Shown: in pieces, positions 17,451 to 25,332 of the stretch
Position numbering within the stretch: position 1 is the stretch's first letter
Layout of the letters: each line of letters begins with the position of its first letter
Source of the DNA: Ruminococcus sp. YE282
Lineage (GTDB): Bacteria; Bacillota; Clostridia; Oscillospirales; Acutalibacteraceae
Assembly (NCBI GenBank): GCA_900101355.1
Contig: FMUV01000015.1
Span: forward strand, 1 to 54,347
DNA length: 54,347 bases
Direction: 5' to 3'
Made by a program: the position numbers and the translations under genes
Notes under the pieces: generated by a model
What the model was told of the DNA's origin: nothing
The model's database searches: none
The model's input: only the letters and a program-made list of their open reading frames with translations

Positions 17451-18229
17451 CAGTCAGCCCACACTTTCCACGGGGCTCTTTTCTCAGCCCAAAGTTTTTC
17501 AAGTCTTTCTTTATCACGCATTGTGTCCATGCACTGCCAGAATCCGTCGTGTTTGTAGCACATAAGCTGTCCTTCAGCGGCAAGCTGTCCCATGGGTTCA
17601 CGCTCAAACATAATAGTGTCGTCCTTAACGTAATCAAGAACCTTGGGGTCAAGCACCATAAATCCTGCGTTGATATAACCCGAATCAACGCTGCTCTTTT
17701 CTCGAAATGCATTAACCATACTGTCTTCCGACAAATCAAGAACGCCAAATCTGCTGTCAGGTTTAACCGCAGACATAGTGGCAAGTTTTCCGTGAGATTT
17801 ATGAAATTCAAGCAGCTTTTTTATATTAACGTCAGAAACGCCGTCGCCGTATGTCATAAAAAACGGCTCGTTTCCGATAAACTCACGCACACGCTTGAGT
17901 CTTCCGCCTGTCATTGTGTTGAGACCTGTGTCAACAACGGTTACTTTCCATTGCTCGGCTCTTTTGTTGTGAACGATAATTTTATCGTCCTGTGTAAAGT
18001 CAAAGGTTACATCCGAAGTGTGAAGAAAATAATCGGCAAACCATTCTTTTATTACGTGTTGTTTATAACCTGCACAGATTACAAATTCATTAAACCCATA
18101 ATAAGAATACAGTTTCATAATATGCCACAAAATCGGCATTTCCGCAATTTCAATCATTGGCTTTGGCTTAAATTGAGATTCCTCAGAAATTCTTGTGCCA
18201 AATCCGCCTGCCAAAATTACTGCTTTCAT
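17450..18229 (-). CDS. rfbF: Glucose-1-phosphate cytidylyltransferase
   Basis: 259 residues. KAVILAGGFGTRISEESQFK is the nucleotidyltransferase G-rich loop with the Lys. PKPMIEIAEMPILWHIMKLY and MTYGDGVSDV (metal-binding Asp) distinguish it as an RfbF/DdhA enzyme rather than RmlA. It joins CTP and glucose-1-phosphate to make CDP-glucose, the substrate of the next gene. GGGAGG lies 8 bases before the ATG. It is the first of four deoxysugar genes in the operon. Confidence 0.96.
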   Translation of the reverse strand: MKAVILAGGFGTRISEESQFKPKPMIEIAEMPILWHIMKLYSYYGFNEFVICAGYKQHVIKEWFADYFLHTSDVTFDFTQDDKIIVHNKRAEQWKVTVVDTGLNTMTGGRLKRVREFIGNEPFFMTYGDGVSDVNIKKLLEFHKSHGKLATMSAVKPDSRFGVLDLSEDSMVNAFREKSSVDSGYINAGFMVLDPKVLDYVKDDTIMFEREPMGQLAAEGQLMCYKHDGFWQCMDTMRDKERLEKLWAEKRAPWKVWAD

Positions 18230-18252
18230 TATATGTACCTCCCGACATTTGA

Positions 18253-18924
18253 TTATTTTGCACCCTCGCCCTTAAAGACAGAAATTATAGTTTTAAAAAA
18301 TATTTTTATGTCAAGACCGACAGAGCGGTTTTTTATGTAGTAAATTTCCATAGCCATACGTCTTTTATAGCTTATTGTACTGCGGCCGCTGGCTGCCCAG
18401 TATCCGGTAAGTCCCGGTCTTACGCTTAAAAACATATCACGATAGTTTCCATACATCTGCGTTTCTGCTTCTGTTACAGGACGTGGTCCGATAATTGAAA
18501 TGTCACCTTTAAGTATATTAAAAAGCTGCGGAAGTTCGTCAAGGCTTGTCTTTCTCAGAAAATTACCGATTTTTGTAATTCTCGGGTCATTGTCAAGCTT
18601 GAAGTTCTTTTCAAACTCAGCTTTTTGTTCCGGAGTGAATTTTTTGATGAGTTCTTCTGCATTTACAACCATACTTCTGAATTTGTAAATTGATATGGTC
18701 TTTCCGCCCTTTCCCACACGCTTGTGAGCAAAAATAACAGGTCCTTCGCTTGTGGCTTTGACCGCAATGTTTATTATTAAAATCAGCGGTGAAAGCAGAA
18801 TTATTGCCACTAAAGAGAAAACTATGTCAAACAAACGCTTGAAAAAATCATAAAAAGGCTTTCGTTGTACATATTTTGAACTCTTAAAAGAAGATTCTGC
18901 TTGTGCATTTATTACCGTAGTCAA
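18253..18924 (-). CDS. Undecaprenyl-phosphate sugar phosphotransferase (initiating transferase)
   Basis: 223 residues, the short form of the bacterial sugar transferase family (PF02397; CpsE/WbaP C-terminal core, EpsL-like). One membrane segment (LFDIVFSLVAIILLSPLILI) precedes the catalytic region with KRVGKGGKTISIYKFRSM and TSLDELPQLFNILKGDISII (the DELPQ motif) and GPRPV. It loads the first sugar-1-phosphate onto undecaprenyl phosphate. The start is TTG at 18924, supported by GGAGGGG 7 bases upstream and the absence of a better ATG before the membrane segment. Confidence 0.93.
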   Translation of the reverse strand: MTTVINAQAESSFKSSKYVQRKPFYDFFKRLFDIVFSLVAIILLSPLILIINIAVKATSEGPVIFAHKRVGKGGKTISIYKFRSMVVNAEELIKKFTPEQKAEFEKNFKLDNDPRITKIGNFLRKTSLDELPQLFNILKGDISIIGPRPVTEAETQMYGNYRDMFLSVRPGLTGYWAASGRSTISYKRRMAMEIYYIKNRSVGLDIKIFFKTIISVFKGEGAK

Positions 18925-18959
18925 ATTGTCCCCTCCTAATTTGTGCCCGGATGATTTGA

Positions 18960-19661
18960 TTAATATCCATAATAATAATAGTCGCCTGAGTAGTATTTTT
19001 TCTTATTGCGGCTTTCAGGTTTTACTCGGTTTACAACCACACCGAGTATCTTACTTCCGGCACGGTTAAGCGTGTCTATTGTTATCTTGAGCTGCGGGTA
19101 TGTTGTTGAGTTGTTCCTTATAACCACCACAACTCCGTCCGATGCTTTTATGATTGGAATAGCATCAATTACGACTCCGACCGGCGGTGTGTCAAATATA
19201 ATATAGTTATAATCTTTTTCTACGCTTTTGATAAAATCTTGCATAGCATCACTCGACAAAAGTTCCGATGGGTTAGGCGGTATTGCTCCGTAACAAACAG
19301 CGTAAAGATTCGGAATCTTGGTTTGTTGAATTATATCTTCGCGAGTACACTCTTCGTTAAGATAGTTAGTGATACCCGGGGTCGGTGCTATGTCAAGTGC
19401 GGAATGAACGTGAGGACGACGCAAATCACATTCAACAACAAGAACTTTAGTCTCAACCTGTTGTGCAAGTGCGAGCGCAATGTTCATTGCGGTAATTGTT
19501 TTTCCTTCACCTTTTGCGGAACTTGTAAAAGCTATTTTTTTGCAACCTTTTTTTATAATCGAATAATCAATATTAGTTCTTGCGGCTTTGTAGGATTCTC
19601 TTATCTGGAAATTAAGAGCCTTTTGAGTTATTGCCGAATCTTTGCCTTTTGAAGAAGCCAT
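18960..19661 (-). CDS. Capsular BY-type tyrosine kinase (CpsD/CapB/YwqD-like)
   Basis: 233 residues. Walker A is SSAKGEGKTITAMNIALALA (about residues 47-66), Walker A' is VLVVECDLRRPHVHSAL and Walker B is YIIFDTPPVGVVID. The C-terminus has a tyrosine cluster (KKYYSGDYYYYGY), the autophosphorylation tail. In Firmicutes this cytoplasmic kinase is activated by the separate membrane adaptor encoded just upstream. Together they control chain length and export. No partner phosphatase (CpsB/Wzb) is found in the operon within the window. Confidence 0.95.
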   Translation of the reverse strand: MASSKGKDSAITQKALNFQIRESYKAARTNIDYSIIKKGCKKIAFTSSAKGEGKTITAMNIALALAQQVETKVLVVECDLRRPHVHSALDIAPTPGITNYLNEECTREDIIQQTKIPNLYAVCYGAIPPNPSELLSSDAMQDFIKSVEKDYNYIIFDTPPVGVVIDAIPIIKASDGVVVVIRNNSTTYPQLKITIDTLNRAGSKILGVVVNRVKPESRNKKKYYSGDYYYYGY

Positions 19662-19687
19662 ACTTTTGTTACCTCTCTAAATAATCT

Positions 19688-20392
19688 TTATTGTTGTTTT
19701 GAAGATTTACGATTGTTATCTGAAAACTCAAACTCAGGAATTGCAGCAAGTATCGGAAGGTCGCAAATCGTTGTCATATCTGAATCATACTTAACTTTGA
19801 CATCAAAGTAATCTCGAATAAATGCAATTATCAACGAGCATACTAATCCGGCTACAAAGAATATAAGTGTATTCTTTGCTACATTCGGAGAAGTCGGGGC
19901 TTTCGGAACTTGTGCTTCGTCAACTATGTCAAGTTTTGCGGATTTTTGGAGAAGCTGTTCTATGGTTGCCGGTGCGGTGTCAGCAACAGCGTCCGCAATT
20001 CGTTTGGCTTCCTTAGGGTCTTCGCTTACTATGTTGGCTTTAAATAATTCAGTATCTTCAACACCGGTGAATTTCACCATACTCTTTAATTCGGAAGCAG
20101 AGTAGTCGTTATCCAGCGTATCGGAAACCGCACTGAAAAATCTATTTGTATCAAGCATATTAATATATGTTGTAACAAGTTTTTCGGCATAATTGTAAGA
20201 AATAAGGTCTTCGTTTATGCTCAGACTTCCGTTGTTTGTGTTTACGTGAAGTTTTACGGTAGCTGTGTATGTTTTTTTAACCACAAATTTCGTTACAACA
20301 AATGAACCTGCTGCGCAGACAAGAGAAACAACTACTATAAAAATTATATTCTTCTTAATTATGCGCAAAATATCTTTAAATGAAAATTCCAT
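19688..20392 (-). CDS. Capsule chain-length regulator/kinase adaptor (Wzz family, CpsC/YwqC-like)
   Basis: 234 residues from the ATG at 20392 (AAGGGG 9 bases upstream); the upstream extension of 11 codons lacks support. A short cytoplasmic start (EFSFKDILRIIKKN) leads into membrane segment 1 (IIFIVVVSLVCAAGSFVV). An extracytoplasmic Wzz domain follows, then segment 2 (NTLIFFVAGLVCSLIIAFI). The tail activates the BY-kinase. PKAPTSPNVAKN before segment 2 is the Wzz proline-rich motif. First gene of the operon. Confidence 0.93.
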   Translation of the reverse strand: MEFSFKDILRIIKKNIIFIVVVSLVCAAGSFVVTKFVVKKTYTATVKLHVNTNNGSLSINEDLISYNYAEKLVTTYINMLDTNRFFSAVSDTLDNDYSASELKSMVKFTGVEDTELFKANIVSEDPKEAKRIADAVADTAPATIEQLLQKSAKLDIVDEAQVPKAPTSPNVAKNTLIFFVAGLVCSLIIAFIRDYFDVKVKYDSDMTTICDLPILAAIPEFEFSDNNRKSSKQQ

Positions 20393-20463
20393 AAGCAAGT
20401 ACCCCTTGTATGCAAAATAATGCAAGATTTGGCTGCTTAAATCAAGTAACCATAGTATTTCTT

Positions 20464-20492
20464 ATTATATAACATTTTTTGACTTTTAGCAA
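20464..20492 (-). promoter_or_regulatory. Promoter of the capsule operon
   Basis: On the minus strand TTGCTA (20492-20487), a 17-base spacer and TATAAT (20469-20464) lie about 70 bases before the first gene. A good sigma-A match. Confidence 0.75.
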
Positions 20493-20945
20493 TGGACAAA
20501 ATTAGACAGAATATGATATGCTTGACAAAGTTTTATTGTAAACTTTATGTGTTGCTATTTTATAACTTATTATATTAATCATTGATAAATATACTTTGTT
20601 AACCTTGTTGTCAAATTTTTGCTGAGGTTTGGCTATGCCCGCAATATTGTATTTTACTGTTTTTTTGACCAAATATGTAAATTTTAGTTTCAATTTGCAA
20701 TTGAACACGAATACACTTAATCGGTGTTTAAATATTCAGTGTATGTGAACAATATGCGAAAAATATTTAATGATTTAAAATGTTTGGTTGTAAATATAAC
20801 AAAGGGAAAGATGATATATTGTGTCGTTTTTGTCACAACCTACAAAAAATAAAATTTTAGTAAAAAAAGCTATTTTTTGTTAGCACTTTTGTTTAAATTG
20901 TGGTATAATTCAATTAAATATTAAAGTAAATACACAGGAGTTTTA
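20493..20945. other. Divergent intergenic region between the capsule operon and phoH
   Basis: No gene is seen in this A+T-rich stretch. It holds a palindrome AAAGTTT-TATTGT-AAACTTT at 20527-20546, 35 bases upstream of the capsule -35 box, which could bind a regulator. It also holds the phoH extended -10 box at 20901-20909. Confidence 0.5.
20901..20909 (+). promoter_or_regulatory. Extended -10 promoter element for phoH operon
   Basis: TGGTATAAT is an extended -10 box 27 bases before the phoH ribosome site. No convincing -35 box at 17-base spacing. Confidence 0.6.
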
Positions 20946-21920
20946 ATTACGGAACATATTATAAACATTGACAGAATGGAAAATGCCGTTGCACTTTTCG
21001 GCAGCTTTGATGAAAATATTAAATTGATTGAGCGAGAGTTTGGTGTTAAAATAACTTGCCGTGACAGTGAACTCAAAATTGAGGGCGATGCTGAGAACGC
21101 ATCAAAGGCAGGCAAGGTTATTGAGAGCCTTTTGCAGTTTATCAACAGGGGAGAGGCTTTGTCCGAGCAAAATATTCGATATTGCATTTCGCTTGTAAAC
21201 GAGGGCAGCGAGGATAAAATCGAACAGCTTGCAGGTGACTGTATTTGTATCACCTCTAAGGGCAAACCGATAAAGCCCAAGACTATCGGACAAAAGCGCT
21301 ATTGCAATATGATAGCCAAAAACACAATCACAATCGGCGTAGGTCCTGCCGGAACAGGAAAAACCTATCTTGCCGTTGCAATGGCTGTGACTGCTTTTCG
21401 CAGCAAACAGATAAACCGAATTATTCTTACCAGACCTGCTGTTGAGGCGGGAGAAAAGCTTGGCTTTTTGCCGGGAGATTTGCAGAGCAAGGTTGACCCG
21501 TATCTAAGACCTTTGTATGACGCACTTTTTGATATGCTGGGGGCGGAAACCTACCAGAAATATGTGGAACGAGGCAATATTGAAGTTGCGCCACTTGCAT
21601 ATATGCGAGGCAGAACACTTGACGACAGTTTTATAATACTTGATGAGGCTCAAAATACCACAAGCGCACAGATGAAAATGTTCCTTACAAGACTTGGCTT
21701 TAATTCAAAAATGGTTATTACCGGCGACATAACCCAGATTGACCTTCCCGGAGGAGCACGGAGCGGATTAAAGGACTGTATGAGAATTTTGAGAAACATT
21801 GACGGAATAGGAAGCTGTACGTTTGACGAAAAGGATGTTGTGCGTCACAGATTGGTTCAGGATATTATTAAGGCATATGCCAAATATGAAAACTCCAAAA
21901 CTAACAACGTCAGAAATTAA
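20946..21920 (+). CDS. phoH: PhoH family ATPase, probably using an ATT start codon
   Basis: PhoH/YbeZ-type ATPase found beside ybeY and linked to RNA metabolism. Walker A is GVGPAGTGKTYLAVAMAV, Walker B is FIILDEAQNTT, and the sensor-like ITGDITQIDLPGGARSG follows. The first in-frame ATG (20976) has no ribosome site. AGGAG at 20936-20940 lies 5 bases before ATT at 20946, and translating from there adds (M)TEHIINIDR, like the 'MTE..' starts of homologues. No ATG, GTG, TTG or CTG lies in frame between the RBS and 20976. From ATT the protein has 324 residues; from ATG, 314. It is the first gene of a phoH-ybeY-dgkA run. Confidence 0.92.
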   Translation: MTEHIINIDRMENAVALFGSFDENIKLIEREFGVKITCRDSELKIEGDAENASKAGKVIESLLQFINRGEALSEQNIRYCISLVNEGSEDKIEQLAGDCICITSKGKPIKPKTIGQKRYCNMIAKNTITIGVGPAGTGKTYLAVAMAVTAFRSKQINRIILTRPAVEAGEKLGFLPGDLQSKVDPYLRPLYDALFDMLGAETYQKYVERGNIEVAPLAYMRGRTLDDSFIILDEAQNTTSAQMKMFLTRLGFNSKMVITGDITQIDLPGGARSGLKDCMRILRNIDGIGSCTFDEKDVVRHRLVQDIIKAYAKYENSKTNNVRN

Positions 21921-21954
21921 TTTTTGAAATAAATTGCAGAAAGGAAAGTTTACA

Positions 21955-22458
21955 ATGGCAGACAAAATTAAAGTTATTATCACTAACAAACAAAAGACAG
22001 TTAAAATCCCGACAGGAATAAGAATGCTCGTACGCCGTTGTTGCAATGCGGTGCTTCAGCTTGAAAAATTTCAGGGACCTGCCGAAATCAGCGTTACTTT
22101 TACAGACAATAAAGGCATAAAGGAACTCAACAAGCAGTACCGTGACAAGGATATTGAAACAGATGTTTTGTCATTCCCGATGGGTGAAAACGGGGTTTAT
22201 GATACAGATATGGAAACAGGCGCCAAGATTTTGGGCGATGTTGTAATTTCAATGGAAAAAGCAAGAGACCAGGCTGAGCTTTACGGACACAGTCTGCAAA
22301 GAGAAGTAGGCTACCTTACAGCTCACAGTGTTCTGCACCTGCTCGGTTACGACCATATGGAAAAACTTGACAGAGTAAGGATGAGAGAAAAGGAAGAACT
22401 TGTAATGGACGAGCTCGGACTTCCCGCTTCTTCAAGTTACATAGTTGACAAGGTTTGA
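21955..22458 (+). CDS. ybeY: Endoribonuclease YbeY (16S rRNA maturation)
   Basis: 167 residues from the ATG at 21955, which has AAGGAAAG upstream; an earlier in-frame start 21 bases before lies on top of this ribosome site. The zinc-binding signature HSVLHLLGYDHME (HxxxHxxxxxH) is near residues 125-135, preceded by YRDKDIETDVLSFPM, another family hallmark. Zn-dependent RNase acting in 16S 3' end maturation and ribosome quality control. Gene order with phoH, dgkA and era is the usual one in Firmicutes. Confidence 0.95.
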   Translation: MADKIKVIITNKQKTVKIPTGIRMLVRRCCNAVLQLEKFQGPAEISVTFTDNKGIKELNKQYRDKDIETDVLSFPMGENGVYDTDMETGAKILGDVVISMEKARDQAELYGHSLQREVGYLTAHSVLHLLGYDHMEKLDRVRMREKEELVMDELGLPASSSYIVDKV

Positions 22459-22467
22459 TTTTATAGA

Positions 22468-22983
22468 ATGAAAAAACAGATTTTGAGCTTTAAATTTGCA
22501 TTCAGAGGTATTTGGAAAGCGATAAAAAGCGAATCGCATATGAGATTCCACATTGTATCGGGATTTTACGTTATGGTGTTTTCGCTTTTTTATAACTTTT
22601 CACCTACTCAAACCGCATTGCTTATTGTCCTTGTGGCAACAGTGATTGCGCTTGAGACCTTGAACACCTGCATTGAAGAGCTTTCAAATCTTTGTGCCGA
22701 CAGATACGAAATTCTTGTGCGTTTTGCAAAAGACGCAGCGGCAGGGGCTGTGCTGGTGGTTTCTTTGGCGGCAGTTGCGGTTGGAATTATATTCTTTTTT
22801 GATTTGACGGTAATACACAGAATACTGTGCTTCTTTGCCGATAATGCTTTTCTGCTTGCACTGCTTGTTTTATCAGCGGTTGTTTCGGCGTTTTTTATAG
22901 CTGTCGGTCCTGTCGGAATTAATGAAAAGTGGCTTATATACAGGCGCAAATTTAAAAATAAATCTGTAAAAAACAATAAATAA
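22468..22983 (+). CDS. dgkA: Diacylglycerol/undecaprenol kinase with C-terminal extension
   Basis: 171 residues. The N-terminal 120 match the DgkA family: FAFRGIWKAIKSESHMRFH, the catalytic ALETLNTCIEELSNLC, and YEILVRFAKDAAAGAVLV, with three membrane segments. In Gram-positives this enzyme mainly phosphorylates undecaprenol to recycle the lipid carrier used by the wall and capsule genes elsewhere in the window. About 50 residues are added at the end, including a fourth hydrophobic segment (FLLALLVLSAVVSAFFIAVG) and a basic tail; some relatives instead have a PAP2 domain fused there. The start overlaps no clear RBS and is probably coupled to ybeY, which ends 9 bases earlier. Confidence 0.88.
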   Translation: MKKQILSFKFAFRGIWKAIKSESHMRFHIVSGFYVMVFSLFYNFSPTQTALLIVLVATVIALETLNTCIEELSNLCADRYEILVRFAKDAAAGAVLVVSLAAVAVGIIFFFDLTVIHRILCFFADNAFLLALLVLSAVVSAFFIAVGPVGINEKWLIYRRKFKNKSVKNNK

Positions 22984-23022
22984 TTTAGTAATCGCATTAA
23001 AATTGCATATTGATATTGCACA

Positions 23023-23050
23023 GGGCGAACTTTGTTCGCCCATAATTTTT
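23023..23050 (+). terminator. Hairpin after dgkA (possible terminator; repeat of the 15431 hairpin)
   Basis: GGGCGAAC-TTT-GTTCGCCC, a perfect 8-bp stem at 23023-23041, followed by ATAATTTTT. It may end the phoH-dgkA transcript. Confidence 0.6.
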
Positions 23051-23060
23051 AACGTTGGCA

Positions 23061-23156
23061 CAGAGCTTTCTTGCTTCTTAAGGCGACAAGGTATGTTACG
23101 GTTTTTCAAACCGTTGCAGGCTCTGCTGTTTGCAAGCAGGGAAAAACCTTGCTCCG
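23061..23156 (+). ncRNA. Possible three-way-junction structured RNA between dgkA and era
   Basis: Outer stem CAAGGT (23087-23092) with ACCTTG (23146-23151). Inside are CGGTTT-TTC-AAACCG (23099-23113) and CTCTGCT-GTTTGCA-AGCAGGG (23121-23141). CAGAGC at 23061-23066 could instead pair with GCTCTG at 23120-23125, an exclusive alternative. No known family is recognised. Could be a leader of era or chance folding. Confidence 0.35.
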
Positions 23157-23236
23157 ATTTAAATTTATTGCAAAAATTATATGTGCATTAAAATAACAAA
23201 TACTTGTATTAAGAATATAAATTCAAGGGGTATCAG

Positions 23237-24145
23237 ATGAATACAAATGACAAATCCGCCTTTGTGGCAATAGTGGGCAGACCGAATGTCGGAAAAAGCT
23301 CTATTCTCAATCAACTTTTAGGGCAAAAAATAGCAATAGTTTCAAACAAGCCTCAGACTACACGAAACCGTATTACAGGCGTTTTGACCGAAGGGGAATA
23401 TCAGCTTGTGTTTTTTGACACACCGGGTATGCACAAACCTAAAAATTCTCTCGGAAAGTATATGGTTCGCAGCGTTAACGAATCGGTGGGCGGCGTTGAC
23501 TGCTGTATGCTTGTTGTTGAAGCGGGCAAAGAACCCGGTCAAACCGAAATCTCTCTGATTGAAAAATTCAAGTCGCTTGATATGCCTGCAATTCTTGCCA
23601 TAAACAAAATAGATACTCTGAAGGAAAAGGACGAGCTGATGAAGCAAATCCTTGAGTACAGCAAACTGTATGACTTTGATGCGGTTGTGCCTGTCAGCGC
23701 ACAGGACGGAAGCGGACTGAACGAACTCCTTGACGAATTGAAAAAGCAGTCAAGCGAGGGCGGACACTTTTTTGATGACGATACGCTTACCGACCAGCCC
23801 GAAAGAGTGATTGTTGCCGAAATAATCAGAGAAAAAATACTTCGGCTTTGCGATAAGGAAATACCGCACGGTACCGCCGTTGTTATCGAAAAAATGAAAA
23901 CACGGGAAAACGGAATACTGGACATTGACGCAACCATTTTCTGTGAAAAAGAAACGCACAAAAGGATAATTATCGGCAAGAACGGTTCAATGCTAAAAAA
24001 AATCAGCAGTTTTGCCCGACAGGACATTGAAAGATTTTTTGACTGTAAGGTGTTTTTGCAGACCTGGATAAAGGTAAAGGAAGATTGGCGCAACCGTGCT
24101 CAGCTTTTGCAGAACTTTGGTTTTGACGAGAAGAATTTTGATTAA
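23237..24145 (+). CDS. era: GTPase Era
   Basis: 302 residues, the usual Era length. G1 is GRPNVGKSSILNQL, G2 includes the PQTTRNRI segment, G3 is DTPGMHKP, G4 NKID. The C-terminal KH domain has IIGKNGSMLKKISSFARQDI around residues 250-270. Essential GTPase that binds the 3' end of 16S rRNA during 30S assembly. AAGGGG-type ribosome site before ATG at 23237. It follows dgkA after a 253-base gap holding two hairpin structures. Confidence 0.97.
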   Translation: MNTNDKSAFVAIVGRPNVGKSSILNQLLGQKIAIVSNKPQTTRNRITGVLTEGEYQLVFFDTPGMHKPKNSLGKYMVRSVNESVGGVDCCMLVVEAGKEPGQTEISLIEKFKSLDMPAILAINKIDTLKEKDELMKQILEYSKLYDFDAVVPVSAQDGSGLNELLDELKKQSSEGGHFFDDDTLTDQPERVIVAEIIREKILRLCDKEIPHGTAVVIEKMKTRENGILDIDATIFCEKETHKRIIIGKNGSMLKKISSFARQDIERFFDCKVFLQTWIKVKEDWRNRAQLLQNFGFDEKNFD

Positions 24146-24182
24146 TATGACAATTGTGTTTTTCAAAAAGGAAGTTTGATTA

Positions 24183-24611
24183 ATGGTTAAATTTTATGAC
24201 AGTGTTGATGACAGGTTGCTTAAGTTTGCGGTAATTATTTCTAAGTCGAACGGAAAATGGGTATTTTGCAAACACAAGGAAAGAAATACGCTTGAAGTTC
24301 CCGGCGGACATCGGGAACCGGGAGAAAAAATAGAAGATACGGCAAAAAGAGAATTGTATGAGGAAACGGGTGCGGTTAAATACAATATTAAGCCCGTATG
24401 CGTTTATTCGGTGATTTCAGAGGATAACTTTGGTGGTTGTGAAACCTTCGGAATGTTATATTATGCGGACATTTTTGAATTTGAAAGCGAGCTTCACAGT
24501 GAAATCGAAAAAGTAATTTTATCCGATAACTTAGCGGATAAATGGACATATCCGCAAATTCAGCCGTTTTTGATAAAAGAATATGAACGCAGAAATAATC
24601 CCGGCAAATAA
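24183..24611 (+). CDS. NUDIX hydrolase
   Basis: 142 residues. The Nudix box GGHREPGEKIEDTAKRELYE plus ETGA fits GX5EX7REUXEEXGU exactly. Members cleave nucleoside diphosphates linked to another group; the substrate (for example an oxidised nucleotide) is not identifiable. AAAGGAAG precedes the ATG, and it reads into the GNAT gene 13 bases later, so it may share a transcript with era. Confidence 0.9.
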   Translation: MVKFYDSVDDRLLKFAVIISKSNGKWVFCKHKERNTLEVPGGHREPGEKIEDTAKRELYEETGAVKYNIKPVCVYSVISEDNFGGCETFGMLYYADIFEFESELHSEIEKVILSDNLADKWTYPQIQPFLIKEYERRNNPGK

Positions 24612-24624
24612 AGGATGAGAGTAT

Positions 24625-25077
24625 ATGAACATTGTATATAGAAAGCTTACAACTGAAGACATAGATATGTTTATTGATATGCGTATAAATCAACTGCGTG
24701 CCGAGGGTGCAACCGAAAGCATTGATTTAAGACCAAACCTAAAGGATTATTATAACCGTCACCTTGCTGACGGAACATTTGTGTCATGGCTTGCGTTAGA
24801 CGGTGAAAAAACAGTTGGCACAAGCGGAATATCGTTTGTTGAAAAACCGCCGTATTTTTCATGTCCAAGCGGTAAGATTGCATTACTGTCAAGTATGTTT
24901 ACTGAGGACGATTACCGCAGAAAAGGTATTGCAAAGCATCTTCTTGCAAAAGTCATAGACGAAGCTAAAAATTTCGGCTGTTCGGTTGTACAGATCACGG
25001 CTTCGGATATGGGAGTATTGCTGTATACTGATTTTGGCTTTAAAAAGAACGGAAACTTTATGCAATACAATCTCTGA
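24625..25077 (+). CDS. GNAT family N-acetyltransferase
   Basis: 150 residues. IALLSSMFTEDDYRRKGIAK contains the acetyl-CoA pyrophosphate loop (RRKGIA) of the GNAT fold, followed by LLAKVIDEAKNFGCSVVQIT and LYTDFGFKKNG at the C-terminus. Substrate unknown. AAAGGATGAG ribosome site 6 bases before ATG. The Nudix and GNAT genes look like accessory passengers between era and recO. Confidence 0.88.
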   Translation: MNIVYRKLTTEDIDMFIDMRINQLRAEGATESIDLRPNLKDYYNRHLADGTFVSWLALDGEKTVGTSGISFVEKPPYFSCPSGKIALLSSMFTEDDYRRKGIAKHLLAKVIDEAKNFGCSVVQITASDMGVLLYTDFGFKKNGNFMQYNL

Positions 25078-25158
25078 CAACAGGAGAAAAATTTACCGTC
25101 TATAATTCGCTCAAAAGTAAAAACACTATTTCTAAGAAGATTATTCGGAGGTGTTTTT

Positions 25159-25332
25159 ATGGACGAGTGGTCTATGTGGGAAACTTTCATTACTACCGGC
25201 AGTGTGCTGGATTATATACGCTACAAAAGTATTCAGGATGCAAAAGATATGGGCATTGATACCGTAAACAGGGAGGAAACCGATGAAATTCCGAACCGAT
25301 GGATTGATAATAAAGGAACAGAATATCGGTGA
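25159..25332 (+). CDS. YqzL-like small protein
   Basis: 57 codons beginning MDEWSMWETFITTGSVLDYI, with CGGAGG 7 bases before the ATG. The W-x3-W-x2-F-x2-TG-x4-Y pattern and the position immediately upstream of recO match the YqzL family of Firmicutes, which has no assigned function. It overlaps the recO start by 50 bases in a different frame, so the two are surely co-transcribed. Confidence 0.75.
   Translation: MDEWSMWETFITTGSVLDYIRYKSIQDAKDMGIDTVNREETDEIPNRWIDNKGTEYR

Noticed and set aside
20502..20708. 68-codon minus-strand frame upstream of the capsule promoter
   Set aside because: Low-complexity AT-rich sequence, no ribosome site; lies upstream of the operon promoter.
23003..23191. 62-codon plus-strand frame between dgkA and era
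   Set aside because: No ribosome site; its content is explained by the hairpins and possible three-way junction in the gap.
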